Shown: positions 1 to 5,555, numbered from the stretch's first letter. The stretch: DNA of 6,295 bases from JAPLGD01 sp041302745 (GCA_041302745.1 JBFYQP010000066.1:1-6295); one strand, 5' to 3'. Notes: a model not told the origin generated them from the sequence alone. A program made the numbers and translations.

Positions 1-437
1 GTCACTCCGAGTCCGTACAACGGCATGGCAAGGGTCAACTGAGCAACGCTTCCCGCGCCGAGCGGGATCCCCGCCATCGCGATCGTCCACCAGGCCAGCC
101 CGCCGATGGCCACGAAGTAGACTGCCGCCCTCGCCAGGGCAAACCCCTAGAGAGCCGCGATGTGCACGTACCCGGACGGGGGCTTTAGAAGGAGGACCTG
201 GAACTGCCCACCCCGCGTCTCCGAACGGATGCGCCCGATCATCAACGCGAGGACGACCGCCCCGATCGCCGACGCCAGCACCAAGAGGATGGCGCGAACC
301 TCGAGCTGTTCGGCCGTCTCGACGAGGCGAACCTGGAAGAGGCCCCACGCCCAGAACGCGAGCGACCCGACCAGGATCGCGGCCCAGACGCCGCTGCGCC
401 GGAACTCGAGCCAGAGAAGAGCCTTGAGCCCCTTCAT
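1..437 (-). pseudogene. ABC transporter permease, interrupted by an in-frame TAG, 3' end outside window
   Basis: This is the membrane subunit of the ABC exporter whose ATPase lies just upstream. The first 96 residues show a charged cytoplasmic start (MKGLKALLWLEFRRS), a membrane segment at about residues 17-35 and a second at about 48-68. The loop that follows (KPPSGYVHIAAL) leads into a TAG at 147-149. Beyond it the same frame stays open to position 1 and encodes more membrane sequence, including GFALARAAVYFVAIGGLAWW (third segment) and AQLTLAMPLYGLGV. Permeases of this kind are usually well over 200 residues, so the TAG truncates the gene and is not its natural end. The ATG overlaps the ATPase stop by 4 bp (ATGA), and a GGGAGGTG Shine-Dalgarno sits seven bases upstream, so translation is probably coupled. 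The TAG may be a real nonsense mutation, a read-through codon or a sequence error. Substrate is unknown. Confidence 0.8.
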
Positions 438-1114
438 CCAAGCACCTCCCGGTACGTCTGCACGACGCTCTTCCCGCGCTCCCGCAGGGTCTCCGCCGTC
501 GCATCGAGAGCGATCCGCCCCTCGCGCAGGTAGACGACTCGCTCAAAAAGCCCCTCGGCCTCCGCGATCTCGTGGGTCGAGAGAAGAACCGTCTCGTCGG
601 TGTGCCACTCCCGTACGATCGACTGAAGGATCTTCTCCCGTGACAAGAGGTCGATCCCGCCAAGCGGCTCGTCGAGCAAGTAGAGCTTCGCGTCGCGGGC
701 AAGAGCCATGGCGAGGCGCAGTCGCCCACGTTCCCCTTTGGACATCGCCTTCGTCCGCCGTCTTGGGACTGCGAGACTCGCGAGCAGCTCACGGTAGCGC
801 GGCACGTCGAAGTCGTCGTAGAGCCCCGTCATCAGCTTCGCCGCGTCGTCGGGGGTCATCCAACTCCACAAGGCGTCGGTCTCCCCCAGGTACACAACGT
901 GCGCTCGCTGAGCGCGGGCCGGCCCGCCGAAGACCTCCACGTCCCCCGAGGTGGGGAAGAGGAGCCCTGCGAGGAGCTTGAGCATGGTCGACTTTCCCGA
1001 GCCGTTGAGCCCGAGCACGCCGACCACCTCGCCCGGAGGGAAGTCCAGCGTAAGATCGCGCACCCCCTCCGTCCGACCGTACTGCTTGGTCGCGCGGTTG
1101 AAACTAGCCACCAT
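434..1114 (-). CDS. ABC transporter ATP-binding protein (YtrB/BcrA-like)
   Basis: This 226-residue nucleotide-binding subunit should power the adjacent permease at the inner face of the membrane. Walker A is GLNGSGKST (residues 35-43). The signature region MSKGERGRLRLAMALA (124-139) has SKGE in place of the usual SGGQ, as in YtrB-like exporter ATPases. Walker B is LYLLDEP (144-150), the D-loop is GGID (152-155) and the switch histidine is H181 in LLSTHE. At the Q-loop position the sequence reads YLGETDALW, with E78 where glutamine is usual. Length is normal for a single-domain subunit. The ATG lies inside the 3' end of the GntR gene, with AAGGAGG six bases upstream, and the stop overlaps the permease start. 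GntR-ATPase-permease operons of this type are known from cell-envelope stress and antibiotic-responsive exporters; the role here is inferred from that. Confidence 0.92.
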   Translation of the reverse strand: MVASFNRATKQYGRTEGVRDLTLDFPPGEVVGVLGLNGSGKSTMLKLLAGLLFPTSGDVEVFGGPARAQRAHVVYLGETDALWSWMTPDDAAKLMTGLYDDFDVPRYRELLASLAVPRRRTKAMSKGERGRLRLAMALARDAKLYLLDEPLGGIDLLSREKILQSIVREWHTDETVLLSTHEIAEAEGLFERVVYLREGRIALDATAETLRERGKSVVQTYREVLG

Positions 1115-1481
1115 TCAGTGCCTCCTTCAGGGCCGCGAGCGCCTCGGGAGCCGACGCGCCGAGCGCCGCCGCCTCGGCCGCAAATGCCGCTGCCGCCGCT
1201 CGCAGCATGCCGCGGCGCATCGCCGCCACCGGGGCGTCCTCGCGAACGAAGGTCCCCAGTCCTCGTCTTGTTTCGATCACACTCGTCCTTTCCAGTTCAG
1301 CGAAAGCGTGCACGACCGTGTTCGGATTCACGCCGAGCCCGGCGGCCAGATCGCGGGCGCTGGGGAGCTTGTCCCCCGGAACGATCTCCCCGCGTGCCAG
1401 CATCTGCCGGACGTGATTCGCGATCTGAACGAAGATCGGGCCCGCGTTCATGTCGAGTGGCCACGTTCGCTCGATGGTCAT
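1104..1481 (-). CDS. GntR-family transcriptional regulator, small YhcF/YtrA type
   Basis: This 125-residue DNA-binding repressor is the first gene of the ABC exporter operon. Residues about 14-80 form the GntR winged helix-turn-helix: GPIFVQIANHVRQMLARGEI opens it, followed by GDKLPSARDLAAGLGVNPNT and the wing ETRRGLGTFV. The remaining 45 residues are short, alanine-rich and helical. They act as a dimerisation tail and are far smaller than the FadR, HutC or MocR effector domains, which fits the YhcF/YtrA class. The chosen ATG at 1479-1481 directly follows a strong promoter and has no Shine-Dalgarno upstream, so the message is probably leaderless. The regulator likely represses its own operon through the palindrome at 1482-1505. 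Its TAG stop falls at the normal length for the family and overlaps the ATPase start by 11 bp. The inducing ligand is unknown. Confidence 0.93.
   Translation of the reverse strand: MTIERTWPLDMNAGPIFVQIANHVRQMLARGEIVPGDKLPSARDLAAGLGVNPNTVVHAFAELERTSVIETRRGLGTFVREDAPVAAMRRGMLRAAAAAFAAEAAALGASAPEALAALKEALNGG
1121..1127 (-). promoter_or_regulatory. Shine-Dalgarno site of the ABC ATPase gene, inside the GntR gene
   Basis: The minus strand reads AAGGAGG six bases before the ATPase ATG at 1112-1114. It lies within the last codons of the GntR gene (Leu-Lys-Glu-Ala-Leu-Asn-Gly-Gly), which supports this start and translational coupling. Confidence 0.8.
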
Positions 1482-1505
1482 AGTGTCTTAGTATACTAGC
1501 ACACT
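1482..1505. promoter_or_regulatory. Interrupted 24-bp palindrome, probable GntR operator
   Basis: The element reads AGTGT, two bases, TAGTATACTA, two bases, ACACT. All ten symmetric pairs match except the two spacer pairs in each arm. It covers the -10 hexamer and predicted transcription start and ends one base before the GntR ATG. A dimeric winged-helix regulator bound here would block RNA polymerase. AT-rich palindromes ending in TGT/ACA are typical of YtrA-type operators. That this operon's GntR binds it is inference. Confidence 0.75.
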
Positions 1506-1517
1506 GGCTGCTGTCAA
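1490..1517 (-). promoter_or_regulatory. Sigma70-type promoter of the GntR-ABC operon
   Basis: On the minus strand TTGACA (1517-1512) is followed after 16 bp by TATACT (1495-1490), a near-consensus housekeeping promoter. Transcription should begin at about 1482-1484, only one to three bases before the ATG at 1481. The -10 lies inside the 24-bp palindrome, which implies repression by occlusion. Confidence 0.8.
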
Positions 1518-1632
1518 GAGGCGCAATTCGCCGGTGCAGGGAATTGGCGACATCGCGATCCCGTTGTCGAACCAAAGCGACGCGCCGCAGCGTATCTGTC
1601 AGGCAGTGCTTGAAGGCGCCCCGGGAGCTAAG

Positions 1633-1998
1633 TCAGTAGCCAGCGTGGATGATCCTGATGCGCCTTTCGCCCTTTGCTCGCTCTACTGTGCACAACAGGA
1701 CGGGACGGAGTCTCCTGTCTTCCGTGAGTGACAGCCGATACCCGTTGTCGACGCAAAGCCCCGCCGCGCGGGGAATGAACTCCTCGGCAATGGGGTCGGC
1801 GGTGGAGAAGTCCCCGCTGAGAGAGATCGCGGCGATCATCCCGGGAACGGGCCGCGCTCCATCCACCCCGATGGCGCTCTTGTGAATCATGCCGCTCACG
1901 AATGCCCGCCCTTCGATCATCGGCTGGTTGGTGTCGTTGGTCACGCGTTGCAGAGTTGCCTTGCCGTCGTAGGAGTACTTCTCACGTTGCGCGGTCAT
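1633..1998 (-). CDS. Hypothetical protein, 121 residues, no recognised family
   Basis: I do not recognise this protein. The start MTAQREKYSY at 1996-1998 is chosen because a perfect AGGAGG lies six bases upstream with a plausible promoter behind it. The open frame extends 48 codons further upstream, but that part looks non-coding. The sequence is soluble in character, with no signal peptide or membrane helix. It has polar stretches (KATLQRVTNDTNQPMIEGRA), a small-residue hydrophobic core (PGMIAAISLSGDF) and a basic C-terminus (ERAKGERRIRIIHAGY). Two cysteines are present, in GLCVDNG and VLLCTVE. It ends in TGA, 151 bp before the GntR gene on the same strand, but that operon has its own strong promoter, so the two are probably separate units. 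No function can be assigned. Confidence 0.65.
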   Translation of the reverse strand: MTAQREKYSYDGKATLQRVTNDTNQPMIEGRAFVSGMIHKSAIGVDGARPVPGMIAAISLSGDFSTADPIAEEFIPRAAGLCVDNGYRLSLTEDRRLRPVLLCTVERAKGERRIRIIHAGY

Positions 1999-2004
1999 TC
2001 GCGG

Positions 2005-2010
2005 CCTCCT
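2005..2010 (-). promoter_or_regulatory. Shine-Dalgarno site fixing the start of the hypothetical gene
   Basis: Perfect AGGAGG on the minus strand, six bases before the ATG at 1996-1998. It selects this start over the longer open frame that begins at 2142. Confidence 0.75.
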
Positions 2011-2018
2011 GAACTCCG

Positions 2019-2048
2019 AGAATAGCGGAGCAGTGGCAGCGCGGACAA
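2019..2048 (-). promoter_or_regulatory. Candidate promoter of the hypothetical gene
   Basis: On the minus strand TTGTCC (2048-2043), an 18-bp spacer and TATTCT (2024-2019) each match four of six consensus bases. Predicted transcription would start near 2012, leaving a short leader just long enough for the AGGAGG at 2005-2010. Confidence 0.4.
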
Positions 2049-2425
2049 CTTTTCCCGAGCAGCACACTGGCGCAAGCCCGAGCATTTCGTCGCTTCTCTC
2101 TCGGCCCTGTGGGATCCACGGAACGCGAACTCGCCCAAGCACTCCTCTGGGTGCTCATTCGGTACGGAGTGGTAGATGTCCACGAGGCCCCGCCTGAACG
2201 GGCTCCACGCCGCCCGCCGTACCTAGGATAGCCGAGGGCTCAGCAACCCTCGGCCCACACAGGCGCCTCGCAAGCCCCGGCAGCGGCGGGCGACCAGCCG
2301 CACGCCCCGTCGCTGCACGCAACGCAGCGATCGAAGGCGCGTTCCGCCTGTGGCAGACAGCATGCCAGCGATCCGTCAACTTGCCTGCTGCGATGCGGCA
2401 TCCACCTTTCCCGTTCCTGTCGGGA
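2049..2425. other. Intergenic stretch without a convincing gene
   Basis: Between the divergent promoters at 2019-2048 and 2426-2454 I see no supported gene. Open frames here are low-complexity shadows rich in Arg, Pro, Ala and Ser. The only structure I can support is the perfect inverted repeat at 2231-2254. No tRNA, CRISPR or transposon end is visible. Confidence 0.5.
2231..2254. other. Perfect 8-bp inverted repeat with 8-base loop
   Basis: GCCGAGGG and CCCTCGGC flank the loop CTCAGCAA. Neither side is followed by a T tract, so an intrinsic terminator is not well supported. It could be an RNA hairpin or a protein site between the two divergent units. Confidence 0.35.
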
Positions 2426-2454
2426 TTGACAATCTGTTTGTTCACGGATATCGT
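2426..2454 (+). promoter_or_regulatory. Promoter of the AbiEi-family gene
   Basis: A perfect TTGACA (2426-2431), a 17-bp spacer and TATCGT (2449-2454) give an expected start near 2461. That excludes the in-frame upstream starts at 2350, 2362 and 2455 and selects ATG 2491. The -10 lies between the outer and inner left half-sites of the 53-bp palindrome. Confidence 0.65.
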
Positions 2455-2491
2455 ATGTTCACGAGACGTGAACGGACGGATACCGTGAACA
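2439..2491. promoter_or_regulatory. 53-bp nested palindrome of four GTTCACG half-sites, probable autoregulatory operator
   Basis: Half-sites TGTTCACGG (2439-2447) and GTTCACG (2457-2463) are mirrored by CGTGAAC (2467-2473) and CCGTGAACA (2483-2491). All four share one centre of symmetry at 2465, and within each arm the two copies repeat at a 17-bp interval. Counting every pair, 19 of 26 symmetric positions match. The element covers the -10, the transcription start, the leader and the first base of the ATG. AbiEi antitoxins are known to autorepress by cooperative binding to paired inverted repeats in their promoters. Binding by this AbiEi relative is inference. Confidence 0.8.
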
Positions 2492-3555
2492 TGAGTCAAC
2501 ATGATGCCCTGCTGAACGAGTGCCTCGTCAAGCTCCGCGGCCACCTCGGTCGCCAGGCGTCCCTTGCGAAGGTCCGGCGACGGGACGAGGCGGAGGGCCC
2601 GGACGCCGTCTACCGTCTGACGCCGACCGGAGGAGCTCCGATCGACGTGTGCGTCGGCATCAAAGCGGCTCTCCGTCCGGCTCTCCTTCCCTCGGTCGAG
2701 GCCCAGGCAAGCTGGTGGCGGGAGCAGACCGGGTGCGCGGCTGTCCTCCTTGTCGCGTCGCATGTCTCGGAGTCGCTCGCACAGAAGCTGCGTCGACGCG
2801 GGATCTGGTTCGTCGACGCGGCCGGAAATGCGTACGTGGAGGTCGCGCAAGGCTTCCTGGTCTACGTCGTCGGCCGCCGCCCGGCTCGATCCCAACCGAG
2901 CGCTGCACACTGGATGACGGAGCAGGGAGCCAAGGTCCTGTATGAGCTTCTCGCCTGCGGCCCCCTCGTCGAAGCCACCTACCGAGACATCGAAGAGTCC
3001 ACCGGCGTCTCCCTCGGCCTGATCTCGAAGCTCGTCTCGTCCTGGGTCAAGGACGGCTCGCTCCGGCGATCGGGGCGAGGAACCTACGAAATCGTCGAGG
3101 GAGCTCGCCTCTTGGAGATGTGGTTGTCCGCGTTTGCGGCAAAGCTGGAGCCGAAGATCGTTCTCGGCCGGTATCGCCCGACCATGCGCGGAGGATTCGC
3201 GGCGATGATCGAGGCGGCACGCGACGAGATGGACATCGAGCACATCACGCTCGGCGGCGAATACGCAGCCGAACTGCTGGTCGGCCACCTCCGCGCGGGA
3301 TCCGTGCGGCTCTACGTGCCGGAGGAAGAGCGAGGCCGTGTGCAGCGGGCGTTCCAGCTTGCGCCATCGCCCCAAGAAGGAAGCGTCGTCCTGTGTGAGG
3401 CGTTCGCCGGCGACCTCGGGCGCCCGTCGACGGGCCTTGCGATCAAGATCGCCCACCCGGCCCTCATCTATGCGGAGCTCATGTCGAGCGACGACGCCCG
3501 TCTCGCCTCGATCGCCCTGCGCCTGAAGGCCTCGCGGCTGACCTGGATTCGCTGA
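2491..3555 (+). CDS. AbiEi-family (type IV toxin-antitoxin) DNA-binding regulator, solitary
   Basis: This 354-residue protein resembles the long AbiEi-like, COG4861-type family. The N-terminal part (about 40-117) has a beta-rich region, PIDVCVGIKAAL (50-61) and VLLVASHVSESLAQKL, ending in the family hallmark GIWFVDAAGNAYVE (104-117). A winged helix-turn-helix follows at about 140-195 (YRDIEESTGVSLGLISKLVS). The C-terminal domain carries the motif LEPKIVLGRYR and ends with PALIYAELMSSDDARL, also typical of the family. The start at 2491 is set by the promoter, though its Shine-Dalgarno is weak (GGACGGA, about ten bases upstream). Four operator-like half-sites lie just before it. AbiEi normally represses an operon with the nucleotidyltransferase toxin AbiEii. 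No such gene follows, since the next gene is convergent and 10 bp away. It may therefore be an orphan regulator. The D-x3-GxK segment at 52-58 could be a degenerate PD-(D/E)xK core, a tentative reading. Confidence 0.8.
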   Translation: MSQHDALLNECLVKLRGHLGRQASLAKVRRRDEAEGPDAVYRLTPTGGAPIDVCVGIKAALRPALLPSVEAQASWWREQTGCAAVLLVASHVSESLAQKLRRRGIWFVDAAGNAYVEVAQGFLVYVVGRRPARSQPSAAHWMTEQGAKVLYELLACGPLVEATYRDIEESTGVSLGLISKLVSSWVKDGSLRRSGRGTYEIVEGARLLEMWLSAFAAKLEPKIVLGRYRPTMRGGFAAMIEAARDEMDIEHITLGGEYAAELLVGHLRAGSVRLYVPEEERGRVQRAFQLAPSPQEGSVVLCEAFAGDLGRPSTGLAIKIAHPALIYAELMSSDDARLASIALRLKASRLTWIR

Positions 3556-3565
3556 ACCAGCCGAA

Positions 3566-3816
3566 TCACCCTCCGTCCGCTCCGTCGAGAAGGTCGCGCT
3601 TCATCTGGTCGAACCGCTCCTTCGCGGTCCCCCCTTGGGATAGCGTTCCTAGAGGCACTCCACGGGCGTCCGCCTCGGCGGAGTCGTCGAATCGGCTCCC
3701 CCGTGACTCGTGATCCGGTGGATCGCCTACACGATCAGCGCGACGACGCTTCCCGAGAAGAGCACCCCGACAAGCAGCATCAGCCACGGGCCGTAGCCGT
3801 AGTACGGGTGAGACAC
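3566..3816 (-). pseudogene. Broken small membrane protein with C-terminal SHOCT domain
   Basis: Restored, this would be an 83-residue protein: GTG start at 3814-3816, preceded by an AAGGGGGGAG ribosome-binding site. An aromatic start (SHPYYGYGPW) leads into one membrane helix (LMLLVGVLFSGSVVALIV, residues 12-29), then a linker and a SHOCT domain. Three lesions break it. TAG at 3727-3729 follows the helix, where many such proteins have Trp (VWAI). TAG at 3649-3651 falls where the SHOCT motif L-K-E-R-Y has Lys. One base is missing from the G run on the minus strand (3629-3634), after which the frame resumes as TAKERFDQMKRDLLDG, the usual SHOCT ending. With the base restored, the segment aligns without gaps to the family pattern. 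SHOCT domains are short oligomerisation or targeting modules. The gene converges on the AbiEi gene with only 10 bp between stops. Confidence 0.75.
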
Positions 3817-4009
3817 AGGAATCTCCCCCCTTCTTCTCTACGAAGAGTCAACCCAGAGCGGTTGGAGTGAGCGTGACGGGGTCGCGTCGGAGCCTTGAAC
3901 AGCAGAACCGCGCCGAGCGAGCGGAAGGGATTCCGGCTCGATCCACGGGCGGTTTGCGGCGGGCTCGGCGCAGCCCTGCAGGCCGGAAGCGCGGGCAGAA
4001 GCCGGCAGG

Positions 4010-4038
4010 TTGACTTCCGACGACCGACCGGCTACGAA
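4010..4038 (+). promoter_or_regulatory. Weak candidate promoter of the DUF3795 gene
   Basis: TTGACT (4010-4015), a 17-bp spacer and TACGAA (4033-4038). The -35 is good but the -10 matches only three of six positions. It would leave a leader of about 37 bases with a strong Shine-Dalgarno. The rest of the gap 3817-4009 shows no supported gene. Confidence 0.3.
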
Positions 4039-4081
4039 GGTGCGCCCGGAACAGGGCGGGTTCCGGACCGGAGGAGGACGG

Positions 4082-4444
4082 ATGGACAAGAAGCGAATGG
4101 TGGCGTACTGCGGCATCGTCTGCACCGAGTGCGACGCGTTCACCGCGACGCAGGCGGGAGATCGCGAGGCCCTCGGGCAGATGGCGAAGCGGGCGTCGGA
4201 GGAGTTCGGAACCCCCATGACGGTCGACGACGCCATGTGCGACGGCTGCCTAGCGACAACCGGACGGCAGATCGGCTATTGCGCGCAGTGCGCGATCCGG
4301 GCGTGCGGCGTCGAAAATCTCGTCGAGAACTGCGCTCACTGCGAGGAGTACGCCTGCCCGAAGATCGAGGGGTTCGCCAAGCCGGGGAGCAAACACCGAG
4401 CGACGCTGGACGCAATCCACACGAAGCTTGAGAGGTCGGTTTAG
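4082..4444 (+). CDS. DUF3795 cysteine-rich, probably metal-binding protein
   Basis: This 120-residue cytoplasmic protein matches the DUF3795 pattern. It opens with YCGIVCTECDAF (Cys 10, 14, 17), then an acidic helical spacer, then CDGC (53, 56), GYCAQCAIRACG (67, 70, 75) and NCAHCEEYACPKI (84, 87, 92). Eleven cysteines in CxxC-type pairs suggest zinc or another metal, although the family's biochemical role is unknown. The ATG at 4082 is chosen over the upstream frame opening at 4010 because GGAGGAGG lies four bases before it and the family begins right at the CGxxCxxC motif. The TAG stop falls at the normal family length. It appears to be a single-gene unit, converging on the outer-membrane protein gene across the hairpin at 4479-4506. 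Confidence 0.88.
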   Translation: MDKKRMVAYCGIVCTECDAFTATQAGDREALGQMAKRASEEFGTPMTVDDAMCDGCLATTGRQIGYCAQCAIRACGVENLVENCAHCEEYACPKIEGFAKPGSKHRATLDAIHTKLERSV

Positions 4445-4474
4445 GAGCGAGAGGTCCGAAGGCCGCAGGGTAGG

Positions 4475-4506
4475 AAAACGGGGAGCGCGGCGTGCCGCGC
4501 TCCCCG
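4475..4506 (-). terminator. Intrinsic terminator of the barrel-protein gene, possibly bidirectional
   Basis: A perfect 13-bp GC-rich stem (4479-4491 with 4494-4506, sequence CGGGGAGCGCGGC and its complement) closes over a nominal two-base loop. On the minus strand it is followed at once by TTTT (4478-4475), and it starts 26 bases after the TAG stop of the barrel gene. On the plus strand, 34 bases after the DUF3795 stop, there is no T tract, so it would terminate that gene less well. Confidence 0.8.
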
Positions 4507-4532
4507 CATGGTTCGAACTCAGACTGCCTAGG

Positions 4533-5519
4533 CTAGGATCCGCCGGGGGCAGCCGGAGCAGGCATCGGCGCCGGAGCCGGGGCCTCTTCGCCCACGGGCT
4601 CTTCCTCGCCGCCGAGCAGACCGCCGAGCGAGAACTCCGCCGACAACACCAGCGTGTTGCCGAGGTTCTCCTCGAGGACATACGCAGCGTCCACGTACAG
4701 ACCCGCTACGTTGATCCCCGCGCCAACGCTGAAGTAGTAGTCCTGGAAGTCGTTCTTCAGAACCACACCGCCGCGCAGCGCCAGCTCGTCGATGACCTTG
4801 AACTCGACACCGACATGCGTGTCGCCAAGGCTCGCCCCGTCAAAGTCCACGTCCGTCGCGAGAATCAGCTTCGAGTCGACGAGCTTCATCGCAAGACCAG
4901 CCGTGTACACACCGCTGATCGTGTCCGTCGCTCCGCCGTCCCACGCCAACGAAGACCCCGCAAGGTCCTTCGCGTTCACGCCGATCACGAACATGTCGCC
5001 CAGGCTGACGAGCAACCCAAGGTCGAAGCCAAAGCCGCTGGCCGTCGCCCCAAGACCGTTGTCCGCCATGTAGTACTTCACGTTCGCTCCGACCATCGCT
5101 ACGTCAAGCACGTTCGTCGCCAACGACGCGCCGATCGACTGCTCGACCCAGCTGAACGCTGTGCCCTCTGCGCCTTCCTCGTCGTTCTGCTGCCCGGCGA
5201 TGGAGGCTCGCTCCCACGCCAAGCCGACCCCAATCATCGAGAACGAGGTCGTCGCACCGATGTACTGGTGCGTGACCCCGAGACCGAAGAGGTCCGTCGA
5301 CATCCCCGTCAGGCGGGTGTCGCCGAGCGACGCCAACCCAGCAGGGTTCCACACCGCAGCCGTCGCGTCATTCGCGACCGCCACAAATGCTCCACCCATG
5401 GCCAGAGCTCGCGCGCCTACTCCGTTCTTGAACGCGCTGAACGCTCCGATTCCGTCGGCCCATACGACCGCGGACAGGACCATGAGGAGAGCTAGACTCA
5501 CGATCGTTACTCTTTTCAT
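4533..5519 (-). CDS. PorV/PorQ-like (UPF0164) outer-membrane beta-barrel protein
   Basis: This 328-residue exported protein begins with a clear signal peptide, MKRVTIVSLALLMVLSAVVWA, with likely cleavage before DGIGAF. The mature start carries the hallmark of this family, GARALAMGGAFVAVANDATA followed by AVWNPAGLASL, seen in PorV/PorQ and FadL-like barrels. Alternating hydrophobic strands run to LVLSAEFSLGG, near residue 302. After the barrel comes an unusual tail, GGEEEPVGEEAPAPAPMPAP and on to the end, acidic then Ala/Pro-rich, where barrel proteins more often end at an aromatic residue. The ATG has an AAGGGGGGAA ribosome-binding site about ten bases upstream. It lies 74 bp downstream of the surface-protein gene with no visible promoter between, so co-transcription is likely. 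PorV is a shuttle of the type IX secretion system, which fits the C-terminal domain of that neighbour, but a general porin or transporter role is equally possible. Confidence 0.85.
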   Translation of the reverse strand: MKRVTIVSLALLMVLSAVVWADGIGAFSAFKNGVGARALAMGGAFVAVANDATAAVWNPAGLASLGDTRLTGMSTDLFGLGVTHQYIGATTSFSMIGVGLAWERASIAGQQNDEEGAEGTAFSWVEQSIGASLATNVLDVAMVGANVKYYMADNGLGATASGFGFDLGLLVSLGDMFVIGVNAKDLAGSSLAWDGGATDTISGVYTAGLAMKLVDSKLILATDVDFDGASLGDTHVGVEFKVIDELALRGGVVLKNDFQDYYFSVGAGINVAGLYVDAAYVLEENLGNTLVLSAEFSLGGLLGGEEEPVGEEAPAPAPMPAPAAPGGS

Positions 5520-5555
5520 CGTCGCTTGTTCCCCCCTTATGCGGGTAGAGGGTCA

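Noticed and set aside
160..981. 273-residue plus-strand frame across the ABC genes
   Set aside because: Arg/Ser/Pro-rich shadow of the ATPase and permease frames.
1995..2183. 62-residue minus-strand frame whose stop overlaps the hypothetical gene start (ATGA)
   Set aside because: Its GTG start lacks a Shine-Dalgarno, composition is that of a random GC-rich frame, and the predicted promoter of the next gene lies inside it.
2231..2254. Intrinsic terminator at the 8-bp hairpin
   Set aside because: No T tract on either strand and no upstream gene on either strand that it would end.
2155..3456. 433-residue minus-strand frame antisense to the AbiEi-like gene
   Set aside because: Arg/Ala/Asp-rich shadow of a well-supported plus-strand gene; no recognisable motif or start signal.
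3838..4236. 132-residue minus-strand frame opposite the DUF3795 gene
   Set aside because: Mirror of a clearly conserved plus-strand gene; no ribosome-binding site.
147..4535. Reassignment of TAG to a sense codon
   Set aside because: TAG ends the GntR, DUF3795 and barrel genes at their normal family lengths, and the sequence after these stops is not protein-like.
4428..5495. 355-residue plus-strand frame antisense to the barrel gene
   Set aside because: Extremely Arg-rich, typical of the opposite strand of a GC-rich gene; the minus strand has signal peptide, family motif and terminator.
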